From DATFMH01 sp035267045 (lineage in GTDB: Bacteria > Bacteroidota > Rhodothermia > Balneolales > DATFMH01), in the NCBI GenBank assembly GCA_035267045.1, contig DATFMH010000008.1, forward strand, positions 1 to 14,591: DNA of 14,591 nucleotides. Reading direction: 5' to 3'. Shown piece after piece: positions 8,298-14,507 of the stretch. The notes below the pieces were generated by a model. It saw only the letters and a program-made list of their open reading frames with translations, had not been told where the DNA came from and ran no database searches. A program made the translations under genes and the position numbers. Position 1 is the first letter of the stretch. Every line of letters begins with the position of its first letter.

Positions 8298-9899
8298 ATG
8301 AATAAAATGAATTACGACGAGCAGTTAACCAAAAAACGGATCGCGGCAATAGATCTGGGTACCAATTCTTTTCATGCTATAATAGCGGACATTTGTGCCG
8401 ACGGTAGTTATAAAACGGTTGATACGCTCAAAGAAATGGTAGGGCTGGGTAGTGAGATTACGGAACACAAGTTGTCTCAGCGTGCCCTGGACAGAGGTAT
8501 TGATACGTTGAAAAAAATAAAAATCTTGTGTGACAGTCAGGGTGTCGAGAAAATTCTGGCCTATGCCACAAGTGCCATCCGGGAGGCCAAAAACGGGGGT
8601 GAGTTTATACAGAGAGCCATCGATGAGTTACAAATTAAAATCCTGGCCATTCCCGGTAAAGTCGAAGCTGAATTGATTTCAATAGCCGTTCGTCATGGTA
8701 TTAGTATAAGCGATAAAGCGGTATTGATGATAGATATCGGTGGTGGTTCTGTTGAGTTTGTTTTAGGTAATAATAAGAAGAATTATTCACTGATAAGCCG
8801 GAAAATAGGTGGTTCCAGAACGGGTGCCAGGTTCATTTCTCATGACCCTGTTACTCCAGAGGAGATGAATCGGATTCGAGATTTTTTTATTAAGGAACTG
8901 AAGAAAGTAGATAAAGCTGTTTCGAAGCATCCCATTTCAGTACTTGTCGGCTCCTCGGGAACAATGGAGAATATTGCAGAGATCGTGGCTAATAACAAAA
9001 ATATAGATACCTCTGTTACATTAAATGAATTTGAATACGCACCGGCTGATTTCAGGAAAATTTTTAAAAATATAGTGAATATGAACCGGGAGGAGCGGCT
9101 TAAAGTGAAAGGCCTCGATCCTAAAAGAGTCGATTATATCATCCCGGGGATGATTCTTCTTGACCTGGTGATTAAAAAATATGACATCAGGAAAATTAAG
9201 ACATCGACTGATGCACTTCGTGAAGGTATTATTTTGAGATATATTCAACAGGATATGAAAGAGCTTAAATTAATTGCCCATCATCCCGACCCGCGGGAAC
9301 GCAGTGTTTTCGAATTGTTGAGAAAGTGCAACTGGCATGAAAAACATTCCCGCCATGTGGCTAAACTCGCTCTGAAATTATTTGATGCGACGCGGAAGTA
9401 TCACAAATTGACTGATAATGACCGTGAATTACTTAAATATGCCAGTTTCATGCACGATATCGGCTATCATATTTCACACAGGAAGCATCACAAACATGCG
9501 TTATACCTGATTCTCAATGCCGATCTGAAAGGTTTCACGCAAGAGGAAATTGAGATTATGGCTCATGTTGCAAGGTATCACCGGCGGTCTGTACCACATA
9601 AGCGTCATGAGCAATTTGATTCATTACCCAAAAAGGTGAAAAATAAAATTGTCAAGTTGTCGGCATTTATGAGAGTGGCTGACGGGCTCGATCGAAGCCA
9701 TTATCAGAATATCAGAAAATTACAAACAGAAGTTCTCAAGGATAAAGTGGTAATTCATATTCACAGCTTAAGTGATCCCGAACTTGAAATATGGGGAACG
9801 ATGCGTAAGTGTGAGTTATTCGAACAACTCTTCAGCCGGAAGCTTGAGATAGATGTTGTGAATAAGTCGCTATTGAACCCGGAAGAGGTACATCAGTGA
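8298..9899 (+). CDS. ppx: Ppx/GppA exopolyphosphatase with C-terminal HD domain
   Basis: This 533-residue cytoplasmic enzyme of the Ppx/GppA family removes terminal phosphate from polyphosphate and/or converts pppGpp to ppGpp. The N-terminal ASKHA-fold half (~13-320) has the first phosphate loop AAIDLGTNSFHAII (16-29), the catalytic-glutamate region GKVEAELI (120-127), the second phosphate loop DIGGGSVEFVLG (146-157) and VLVGSSGTMENIA (215-227). The C-terminal half (~330-530) is an HD-like domain with SRHVAKLALKLF (351-362), the His-Asp pair FMHDIGYHIS (384-393) and a His-rich helix HRKHHKHAL. Its length is close to E. coli PPX (513). An alternative start is Met4 (8307). No clear Shine-Dalgarno site is seen. 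Sequence alone does not separate polyphosphatase from pppGpp phosphatase activity; many members do both. It converges with sodC. Confidence 0.92.
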   Translation: MNKMNYDEQLTKKRIAAIDLGTNSFHAIIADICADGSYKTVDTLKEMVGLGSEITEHKLSQRALDRGIDTLKKIKILCDSQGVEKILAYATSAIREAKNGGEFIQRAIDELQIKILAIPGKVEAELISIAVRHGISISDKAVLMIDIGGGSVEFVLGNNKKNYSLISRKIGGSRTGARFISHDPVTPEEMNRIRDFFIKELKKVDKAVSKHPISVLVGSSGTMENIAEIVANNKNIDTSVTLNEFEYAPADFRKIFKNIVNMNREERLKVKGLDPKRVDYIIPGMILLDLVIKKYDIRKIKTSTDALREGIILRYIQQDMKELKLIAHHPDPRERSVFELLRKCNWHEKHSRHVAKLALKLFDATRKYHKLTDNDRELLKYASFMHDIGYHISHRKHHKHALYLILNADLKGFTQEEIEIMAHVARYHRRSVPHKRHEQFDSLPKKVKNKIVKLSAFMRVADGLDRSHYQNIRKLQTEVLKDKVVIHIHSLSDPELEIWGTMRKCELFEQLFSRKLEIDVVNKSLLNPEEVHQ

Positions 9900-9904
9900 A
9901 AACA

Positions 9905-10486
9905 TTACCTGGCAATACCAATGACACCACAACCTAAACGTGCTCCGGCATTACCTGTTGGCTGGGATGTCAGGTCATCTTCACCTTCATGCACTACAAC
10001 ACTGCGTCCGATAATAGAATGTAAGCCGCTGAATGTTATGACCGTGTCCACACGGTCGTAGTGTCCGGAACTATCGGCACCGACTTCAATATTACCTAAA
10101 TCACCAACATGGCGAATTGGTGCATCAGGACCGCCATGATTGACACTCTCCGGATTAAAATGTCCCCCGGCTGAGACCGCATCATCAGCACTGCAATCTC
10201 CGAATTCGTGTATATGGAAACCGTATTTTCCCTGTGACAATCCGCTTATGTCAGCGATGATACGAATTCCATTATCCTCTTTGGTAAAGATAATAGTTCC
10301 TGAGACATTATTCATTTTTGTCGGATGTAGCACGGCAATAGCTTTTGTTATTTCAGGCCTTTCTTGTACTACCGCCGAACCGCGCATCGATTGTTCCTGC
10401 TGGGTGTCTTGTTGTCGACAGGAACTGAACAGAAAAACATTAAAACTTATGAATAGTAACAGGATACCAACTTTTTCTAGTGACAT
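9905..10486 (-). CDS. sodC: Cu/Zn superoxide dismutase, probable lipoprotein
   Basis: This enzyme disproportionates superoxide outside the cytoplasm. The chosen start at 10486 gives 193 residues and follows GGAGGGG closely; an upstream in-frame ATG at 10510 lacks such a site. Residues 1-22 are a hydrophobic signal ending LFSSC, so Cys23 is the likely lipidation site (Phe at -3 is unusual). A Q-rich linker follows. The metal site is complete: Cu ligands His91 and His93 (FHIHEFGDC), bridging His109 (GGHFNP), Zn ligands His117, His126 and Asp129 (NHGGPDAPIRHVGDLGN), and Cu ligand His166 (VVHEGEDD). The structural disulfide is Cys98-Cys186 and the active-site arginine is Arg183 (GARLGCGVIG). It probably sits in the periplasm, anchored to a membrane. 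Its stop is 5 bp from the ppx stop, in convergent orientation. Confidence 0.95.
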   Translation of the reverse strand: MSLEKVGILLLFISFNVFLFSSCRQQDTQQEQSMRGSAVVQERPEITKAIAVLHPTKMNNVSGTIIFTKEDNGIRIIADISGLSQGKYGFHIHEFGDCSADDAVSAGGHFNPESVNHGGPDAPIRHVGDLGNIEVGADSSGHYDRVDTVITFSGLHSIIGRSVVVHEGEDDLTSQPTGNAGARLGCGVIGIAR

Positions 10487-10499
10487 AACCCCTCCGTAA
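10478..10499 (-). promoter_or_regulatory. Shine-Dalgarno site that sets the sodC start
   Basis: The minus strand reads TTACGGAGGGGTTATGTCAC. The purine run GGAGGGG lies just 2 nt before the ATG at 10486 (4 nt from GGAGG). It is the clearest ribosome binding site in the window and favours this start over the ATG 24 bp upstream. Confidence 0.65.
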
Positions 10500-10563
10500 T
10501 TAATGGACAAGCAATGAGAAACGATATAAAGCTATTTGCGCATTGATACTACATTTAATAAAT

Positions 10564-10593
10564 AGTATAGGATATAATATCACTTATTGTAAA
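10564..10593 (-). promoter_or_regulatory. Sigma-70-like promoter of sodC
   Basis: On the minus strand, TTTACA (10593-10588) and TATACT (10569-10564) are separated by 18 bp, close to the housekeeping consensus. Transcription would start near 10557 and leave a leader of about 70 nt before the sodC ATG at 10486. This is a pattern match only; Bacteroidota often use different promoter consensus sequences. Confidence 0.4.
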
Positions 10594-10626
10594 TTAAATA
10601 ATTTTAAGAAGATATAAGGGATGGTA

Positions 10627-11457
10627 TTAATCAATATATCCGATGCCCTCTTTACGCTGCAACAAATTAAAGTAATGAAAGGCTACGGTAATCATTGGAA
10701 TGCTGTACAGGAAGTAATTAACCGATGAGATAATGGAAGAAACGATCAGTACAATTTGAGAACTTCTTGTCAATGCTTCACTCGCGGGTCCCATAAATGC
10801 TTGTGAAACAATGTTTATGGGAAAGCTGATGGCCATCATTAAAATTGTCTGGATAATGATGACAACGAGCAAGAGGCCGAAGGTATACCACCAGTAACCG
10901 GACAGGAGCATCCGGCACCTTTCAAAAGCCTCTGCATAATCCAGGTTCTCAAATAAAGCAATGATTAATATTGGGGATAATAATACACCGAGATATATAC
11001 CGGGAAGGATAAAAAGAAGCATGCCGGCGGTAATAAGAATGGTGGATAAAAACATAATACCCAGCAAATGAAAGGCGTCAGCTTGCAGGGTCTCAATAAG
11101 ATCGCCTAATGTAAAGTTACCCGGACCTTCATGTATATACAAAACGATATATTCGTATACAACGCCTGCTATTACGGAATTGGTAATGAACATGAATATA
11201 TAGTTCATTAATGAATAAGAGGACATGGAACTGACCAAATCCGTAAGTGAGACGTTTTGATTGACGGGAAATTTAGCCATTGTTTTTATCATGACCGTAC
11301 TGGTAAAAATGCCGGATAGTACAACAAAGGGTCCGGCGATATATAATAATGCCTTACCCAGAGGTAAAAAATTTTGCTTAATAAACTCAAAAGTTACGTT
11401 TATCAGCTCCCTGAAATCTCTCGATTCCTGAAAATTTATTTTTCTTTGTATTTCCAT
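10627..11457 (-). CDS. Polytopic inner-membrane protein of unknown function
   Basis: I do not recognise a named family with confidence in this 276-residue protein. A cytoplasm-like amphipathic N-terminus (1-33, MEIQRKINFQESRDFRELIN) precedes about six hydrophobic segments: ~34-58, 84-108, 130-150, 151-167, 188-212 and 232-262. Between segments 4 and 5 is AEAFERCRMLLSGYWWYTFGLLL. This 'charged helix then GYWW-x-x-F' junction recurs in bacterial polytopic membrane proteins such as the membrane-domain group of glycerophosphodiester phosphodiesterases and DUF975-like proteins. The resemblance is loose and no catalytic motif is visible. It starts with ATG at 11457, with no Shine-Dalgarno site. It lies 151 bp downstream of the M23 peptidase gene on the same strand, so shared transcription is possible. 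Confidence 0.8.
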   Translation of the reverse strand: MEIQRKINFQESRDFRELINVTFEFIKQNFLPLGKALLYIAGPFVVLSGIFTSTVMIKTMAKFPVNQNVSLTDLVSSMSSYSLMNYIFMFITNSVIAGVVYEYIVLYIHEGPGNFTLGDLIETLQADAFHLLGIMFLSTILITAGMLLFILPGIYLGVLLSPILIIALFENLDYAEAFERCRMLLSGYWWYTFGLLLVVIIIQTILMMAISFPINIVSQAFMGPASEALTRSSQIVLIVSSIISSVNYFLYSIPMITVAFHYFNLLQRKEGIGYID

Positions 11458-11566
11458 TACATGGCAGATTCTTATAAATGATAAAACAGGCTGCGGGAAG
11501 TATAGTGATTTTGATAATCAGTTATGGAATATTTTTGAAATGGAAATAAAGTAATCAGCTTTTTTG

Positions 11567-11590
11567 AACTACCAACTGTCAACTACCAAC
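11567..11590. repeat. Short direct repeat AACTACCAAC
   Basis: Two copies of AACTACCAAC (11567-11576 and 11581-11590) are separated by TGTC, in the gap after the M23 peptidase gene. It resembles the AACTnnCAAC filler repeats often seen between genes in this bacterial group. No function is implied. Confidence 0.7.
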
Positions 11591-11608
11591 GATTTAAAAA
11601 AATAAGGA

Positions 11609-12964
11609 TTACAGAGTGGAGTTATCCTGTAATGACCGGTTTTGATGGGTATCGGGAGTTACATTCGATGCCAGGTGTTTTCTATCATCATTATGGAACG
11701 TGATACTGTTTAAGCCGGATAGCAATAGTGCCATGTGTTGGTTATAAGAATCCATATTCTTCTTCTCGATGGGATCAGATGATGGGAGGTCAATTTTTAA
11801 AGGATTTACTTCCCGGCCGTTTTTCCAGATTCTGTAATCGAGATGGGGCCCTGTTGCAAGGCCGGTACTTCCAACATACCCTATAAGTTGCCCTTGTTTT
11901 ACGGTTTTGCCATGATGAATACCACGGGCAAATCGGGATAGGTGCAAATATTCTGTCTCATAAATGTTATTATGCCGGATCTTAATATATCGCCCATTTC
12001 CCCTGTTGTATGAAGCTACTTCAATAACACCGTCACCCACAGCATGAACGGGGGTGCCGGTCGGTGCCGCGAAATCAACGCCCAGGTGCGGGAGATAGCG
12101 ATGCAATACAGGATGATACCGGTGGTAGGAGAATCGGGAACTGATACGGTTATACTTAAGCGGTGCTTTCAAAAATGCTTTTTTCAGGCTTTGTCCATTC
12201 AGATCGAAATATCCTTTTTCCCCATCCTGATCATAGGCAAAAGCATAATAGTCCTTGCCGTTATGTTTAAAATAGGCGGCTTTGATACTTCCAATACCTA
12301 TACTGGTACCGTCAATCATTTGCTTATTGTAGATGACTTTGAACCGGTCACCTTTCTGAATGTGGTAAAAGTCAATTTCCCACGCGAATATTTCAGCTAA
12401 TTTCCCGGTAAGGACAGGAGCAATATCATTTGACGCTAATGTATTGTATAACGAGGTATTTATAATACCTGAAGCCTGTACCGTTTTATTGGTTACTTTT
12501 TTGGCTCCTGTATAGGTTAATTCAGGTTTCCGGATGTTAAAAACAACATAATTGACCGGATCAATTTCATAAACAAAGTAACGGGGGGCCGCTGCCGTGT
12601 CATTCGAAAGATATAAATGGAAATTATGTCCTGACCTAATATGGCGTACATCAAATTTTTTCCTGGATTCCCGGGCAAGGTTATGAATAGTCAGAGGTGA
12701 TATCCCCCGTTTGTCGAGAATGTTTGCAAGATTCTGATTTCGTTTAATAGTGCCGTTAACTTCATGGAAATGGTTAACCGGAATACCAAAAACCGTCTTA
12801 TTATTTATTTTATCGGATATATTGATCGCTGTCGAATCGATATCCTTTAAAGTGACGGGTTCGGGAGATTCGTTTGAATTACCTGATCCAAGAAACAGAA
12901 ATCCGGCTAATATTATAAGGGATGTTAAAGCGATAGCTGGTATTATAATTCTTCTATGGGACAT
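11609..12964 (-). CDS. Membrane-anchored M23 (LytM) peptidoglycan endopeptidase
   Basis: This is a MepM/Csd3-like wall hydrolase that cuts peptide bonds in periplasmic peptidoglycan. The chosen ATG at 12964 gives 451 residues and begins MSHRRIIIPAIALTSLIIL, a basic start followed by one membrane anchor. The frame stays open to an ATG at 13060 (32 extra residues), but a promoter-like site overlaps that codon. An OapA/LysM-like region (~70-125) and a Csd3-like middle domain (~135-265) precede the LytM domain (~275-395). Metal and catalytic residues are His293 and Asp297 (HLGVDF), His341 (EYLHLS) and His374 (GPHLDYR). The usual second zinc histidine of HxH is Asp376 here. The linking stretch ISSRFSYHRYHPVLHRYLPH is typical of this subfamily, in which HxD may be common. 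It would support wall growth or division. Confidence 0.9.
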   Translation of the reverse strand: MSHRRIIIPAIALTSLIILAGFLFLGSGNSNESPEPVTLKDIDSTAINISDKINNKTVFGIPVNHFHEVNGTIKRNQNLANILDKRGISPLTIHNLARESRKKFDVRHIRSGHNFHLYLSNDTAAAPRYFVYEIDPVNYVVFNIRKPELTYTGAKKVTNKTVQASGIINTSLYNTLASNDIAPVLTGKLAEIFAWEIDFYHIQKGDRFKVIYNKQMIDGTSIGIGSIKAAYFKHNGKDYYAFAYDQDGEKGYFDLNGQSLKKAFLKAPLKYNRISSRFSYHRYHPVLHRYLPHLGVDFAAPTGTPVHAVGDGVIEVASYNRGNGRYIKIRHNNIYETEYLHLSRFARGIHHGKTVKQGQLIGYVGSTGLATGPHLDYRIWKNGREVNPLKIDLPSSDPIEKKNMDSYNQHMALLLSGLNSITFHNDDRKHLASNVTPDTHQNRSLQDNSTL

Positions 12965-13062
12965 TATTAATGTTATAAAATATCTACATTTAGTGATAAC
13001 TTTATACAAGTAGCGTAAACGTATTACATTGATTTGTATGGAGTTACTCAAACCCTCCATGA

Positions 13063-13091
13063 ATTATAAAACATGTTAAGCTGAGAACCAA
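13063..13091 (-). promoter_or_regulatory. Sigma-70-like promoter of the M23 peptidase gene
   Basis: On the minus strand, TTGGTT (13091-13086) and a perfect TATAAT (13068-13063) are 17 bp apart. Transcription would begin near 13056, already inside the codons after the ATG at 13060. This argues for translation from Met at 12964 with a leader of about 90 nt. It is a pattern match, not proof. Confidence 0.45.
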
Positions 13092-13250
13092 ATGATCTTT
13101 GACGAAAGATTAAATTATTTTCTTCCTTATTTTTTAAAAATATAATCCTCACATATCGATCCTGATAAACATCATATCATATTGATATATCCGTATATCG
13201 GTATATAAACTTTATACAACTGATTTTAAAAATAGTGAAGCCGGTACAGA
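13092..13250. other. AT-rich spacer with short dyads
   Basis: This spacer between two minus-strand genes contains no gene that I can support. ATATC-ATATT-GATAT (13176-13190) is a 5-bp inverted repeat, followed closely by an imperfect palindrome around ATATCCGTATATCGGTATAT. These could bind a regulator of the peptidase gene, but such AT-rich dyads also arise by chance. Confidence 0.3.
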
Positions 13251-13252
13251 AC

Positions 13253-13277
13253 TAAAAAAATGTTAGTGATTACTAAC
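13253..13277 (-). terminator. Intrinsic terminator of the small membrane-protein gene
   Basis: Read on the minus strand, GTTAGT-AATC-ACTAAC (13277-13262) forms a 6-bp stem with a 4-nt loop, followed after one base by TTTTTTT (13260-13254). The hairpin overlaps the last codons and stop of the gene ending at 13263. The stem is AT-rich and short, so it may be weak. Confidence 0.5.
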
Positions 13278-13706
13278 CGAGTGGTTTGATTGGTTTTTCC
13301 CCTTTTTTTGTAATCTTGTAAGGCGCTTATTTCTCTTTTTTAAACCACTTTTAATACCCCAAAAAGATCCCAATAAACCGGCTATGGCAAGATCCATAAA
13401 GAGTACCGGCATTGATTTATGTACTCCTGTCTGTGGCTGGAATGCTATATATAACATTGTGGGAACGACCAATAACAATCCGAGGACGTAAGGGAAGTTA
13501 ACCCCTTTCATCGCCTTACTCACGAAGCGCCGGGCGAGGGCGAAAGCCATATTCCCGTATACCAGGAAGAATCCCGCCAAAGCAACAATACCTATTATAC
13601 CGGGAGATTCAACATAAATGAATAGCCGGTGGGTGAACAGGTAAATGGCTATTCCTATCATAGTGCTGAATGTTACATAAGCAAAGACGCGCGCGCCGTT
13701 TTCCAT
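13263..13706 (-). CDS. Small four-helix membrane protein of unknown function
   Basis: I do not recognise this family. From the ATG at 13706 it has 147 residues; the frame can be extended six codons to a TTG at 13724, but ATG is more likely. Four hydrophobic segments lie at about 8-25, 34-54, 69-87 and 101-118. A strongly basic cytoplasmic tail (KSGLKKRNKRLTRLQKKGKN) follows, so the positive-inside rule puts the C-terminus in the cytoplasm. It has no cysteine or metal-binding motif. An apparent intrinsic terminator overlaps its end, so it is probably a single-gene transcript. The repeats and IS remnant begin right upstream of it. Confidence 0.75.
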   Translation of the reverse strand: MENGARVFAYVTFSTMIGIAIYLFTHRLFIYVESPGIIGIVALAGFFLVYGNMAFALARRFVSKAMKGVNFPYVLGLLLVVPTMLYIAFQPQTGVHKSMPVLFMDLAIAGLLGSFWGIKSGLKKRNKRLTRLQKKGKNQSNHSVSNH

Positions 13707-13724
13707 TACAAAATGATCAATCAA

Positions 13725-13960
13725 TATTTAATGTTTAAGAACGGTAAAAATAAGAATTATTTATACCACATGCGTATGGGAACTCAGAATAATTTGATAT
13801 ACAAAGAATAATGAAAGCAAAGAGCATGACGCATAGAGGGTCATAGTTATTGAGTGTATTAAGGCACAAAGTTCCAGAGTTACAAAGGCACAGAGGGTTA
13901 CAGTGTTCAATGAGCAATGAGCAATGAGCAATGAACAATAAGTTCTGCCGGTTAATAATG
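13725..13960. repeat. Intergenic repeats: GGCACAGAG-type and heptamer tandem array
   Basis: There is no supported gene here. At 13862-13900, AAGGCACA, GTTACAAAGGCACAGAGGGTTAC and related words recur in the degenerate form seen as intergenic filler in many Bacteroidota genomes. At 13907-13941 there are five tandem heptamers (TCAATGA, GCAATGA three times, ACAATAA). A 67-codon reading frame across this stretch on the minus strand is only a translation of the repeats (Cys/Leu-rich, low complexity). Confidence 0.7.
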
Positions 13961-13962
13961 CT

Positions 13963-14047
13963 AAGCCTGAATGGGCTTTAATATGAATAGCTCCGGGTGC
14001 AACCCGGAGAAAAATGGGAAAAAGCCCAAACCCTAAAGGGGTTTAAT
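13963..14047. repeat. REP-like hairpin doublet, copy 1
   Basis: A perfect 8-bp stem CTCCGGGT-GCA-ACCCGGAG lies at 13991-14009. A second outer stem closes around it, GGGCTTT (13973-13979) with AAAGCCC (14021-14027). An adjacent hairpin AAACCC...GGGTTT is at 14028-14044, followed by AATAAT. The same core, CTCCGGGT...ACCCGGAG then AAACCC...GGGTTTAATAA, recurs 300 bp later. Its form resembles the REP elements mobilised by RAYT transposases (inference). Confidence 0.8.
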
Positions 14048-14073
14048 AATTATTGAGTTCCATCCTCCGGTTT

Positions 14074-14205
14074 TATCTCGTGACGGGGTTAAAAAATATC
14101 TCGTGACGGGGTTAAAAAATATCTCGTGACGGGACTAAAATTTATCTCGTGATGGGGTTAAAATATATCTCGTGACGGGGCTAAAATATATCTCGTGATG
14201 GGGCT
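14074..14205. repeat. 23-bp tandem repeat array
   Basis: Five units of exactly 23 bp start at 14074, 14097, 14120, 14143 and 14166. A sixth, at 14189, runs into a different sequence after 16 bases. Each unit begins TATCTCGTGAYGGGR and ends with a TAAAA-rich stretch. There are no unique spacers, so it is not CRISPR. The sixth unit continues directly into the hairpin element at 14187-14279, whose left end has the same sequence. Confidence 0.93.
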
Positions 14206-14279
14206 CTGCCCCTTCACGCAGAGAATGAGGCTCTGCCTCCCACTCGAAACCAACGCTCAGAACCCTGTGATGAGATATA
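14187..14279. mobile_element. Small inverted-repeat hairpin element (MITE/REPIN-like)
   Basis: The ends form an imperfect 17-bp inverted repeat: TATATCTCGTGATGGGG (14187-14203) against the reverse complement of 14263-14279, with 12 matches by hand. Inside are two look-alike hairpins, GGGGC-TCT-GCCCC (14200-14212) and GAGGC-TCT-GCCTC (14227-14239). The element has no coding capacity. It would need a transposase supplied elsewhere. The classification is inference from structure. Confidence 0.5.
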
Positions 14280-14350
14280 AATTTGAATAGCTCCGGGTGC
14301 AACCCGGAGAAAAAATGAGAAGCATTCTAAACCCCGGAAGGGTTTAATAA
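14280..14350. repeat. REP-like hairpin doublet, copy 2
   Basis: CTCCGGGT-GCA-ACCCGGAG recurs at 14291-14309, followed by AAACCC-CGGAA-GGGTTT at 14329-14345 and TAATAA. It shares the core and order of the copy at 13991, exactly 300 bp away, but the outer GGGCTTT/AAAGCCC stem is absent. It abuts the IS3 transposase remnant. Confidence 0.8.
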
Positions 14351-14473
14351 CGGCATGAACAACCGCAAAAGAATGTTCCGATAGCCATCGAGGCGATCCG
14401 TTTATATAATACCGATCGTCCTCATCTGAGTTTAAATTATGCAACGCCCGAGCAGGTCCATCGGGCCGCTTAA
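14351..14473 (+). pseudogene. IS3-family transposase (OrfB) 3' remnant
   Basis: The frame from 14351 to the TAA at 14471-14473 codes for 40 residues ending VPIAIEAIRLYNTDRPHLSL then NYATPEQVHRAA. The YNxxRPHxSLxYxTPxxVH run is the hallmark C-terminus of the rve-type integrase domain of IS3-family OrfB transposases, after the last catalytic glutamate. Everything upstream, including the DDE residues, is gone and replaced by the REP-like hairpin at 14280-14350, so the gene is dead. The first few codons (HEQPQKN) may not be transposase sequence. Confidence 0.8.
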
Positions 14474-14486
14474 ATAAACCATTAAT

Positions 14487-14507
14487 CTGTCAACTTATAT
14501 CAGGACA
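14487..14507. mobile_element. Right inverted repeat of the IS3-family remnant
   Basis: Fourteen bases after the transposase stop is CTGTCAACTTATATCAGGACA. Read from outside it is TGTCCTGATATAAGTTGACAG. It begins TGT and has the GTTGACAG core familiar at the ends of IS150-like IS3 elements. The matching left end is not in the window. Confidence 0.7.

Noticed and set aside
11609..13060. Longer 483-residue form of the M23 peptidase
   Set aside because: The 32 extra residues look like translated leader DNA and a good promoter overlaps the upstream ATG, so I prefer the Met at 12964.
13735..13938. 67-residue Cys/Leu-rich reading frame on the minus strand
   Set aside because: It is a translation of the heptamer and GGCACAGAG repeats, with low-complexity composition and no ribosome site.
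14074..14205. Possible CRISPR array
   Set aside because: The 23-bp units are directly adjacent with no unique spacers and there is no cas gene in the window.
14214..14444. 76-residue reading frame on the minus strand
   Set aside because: It runs antisense across the hairpin element, the second REP-like doublet and the transposase remnant; its residues are simply the reverse reading of these repeats.
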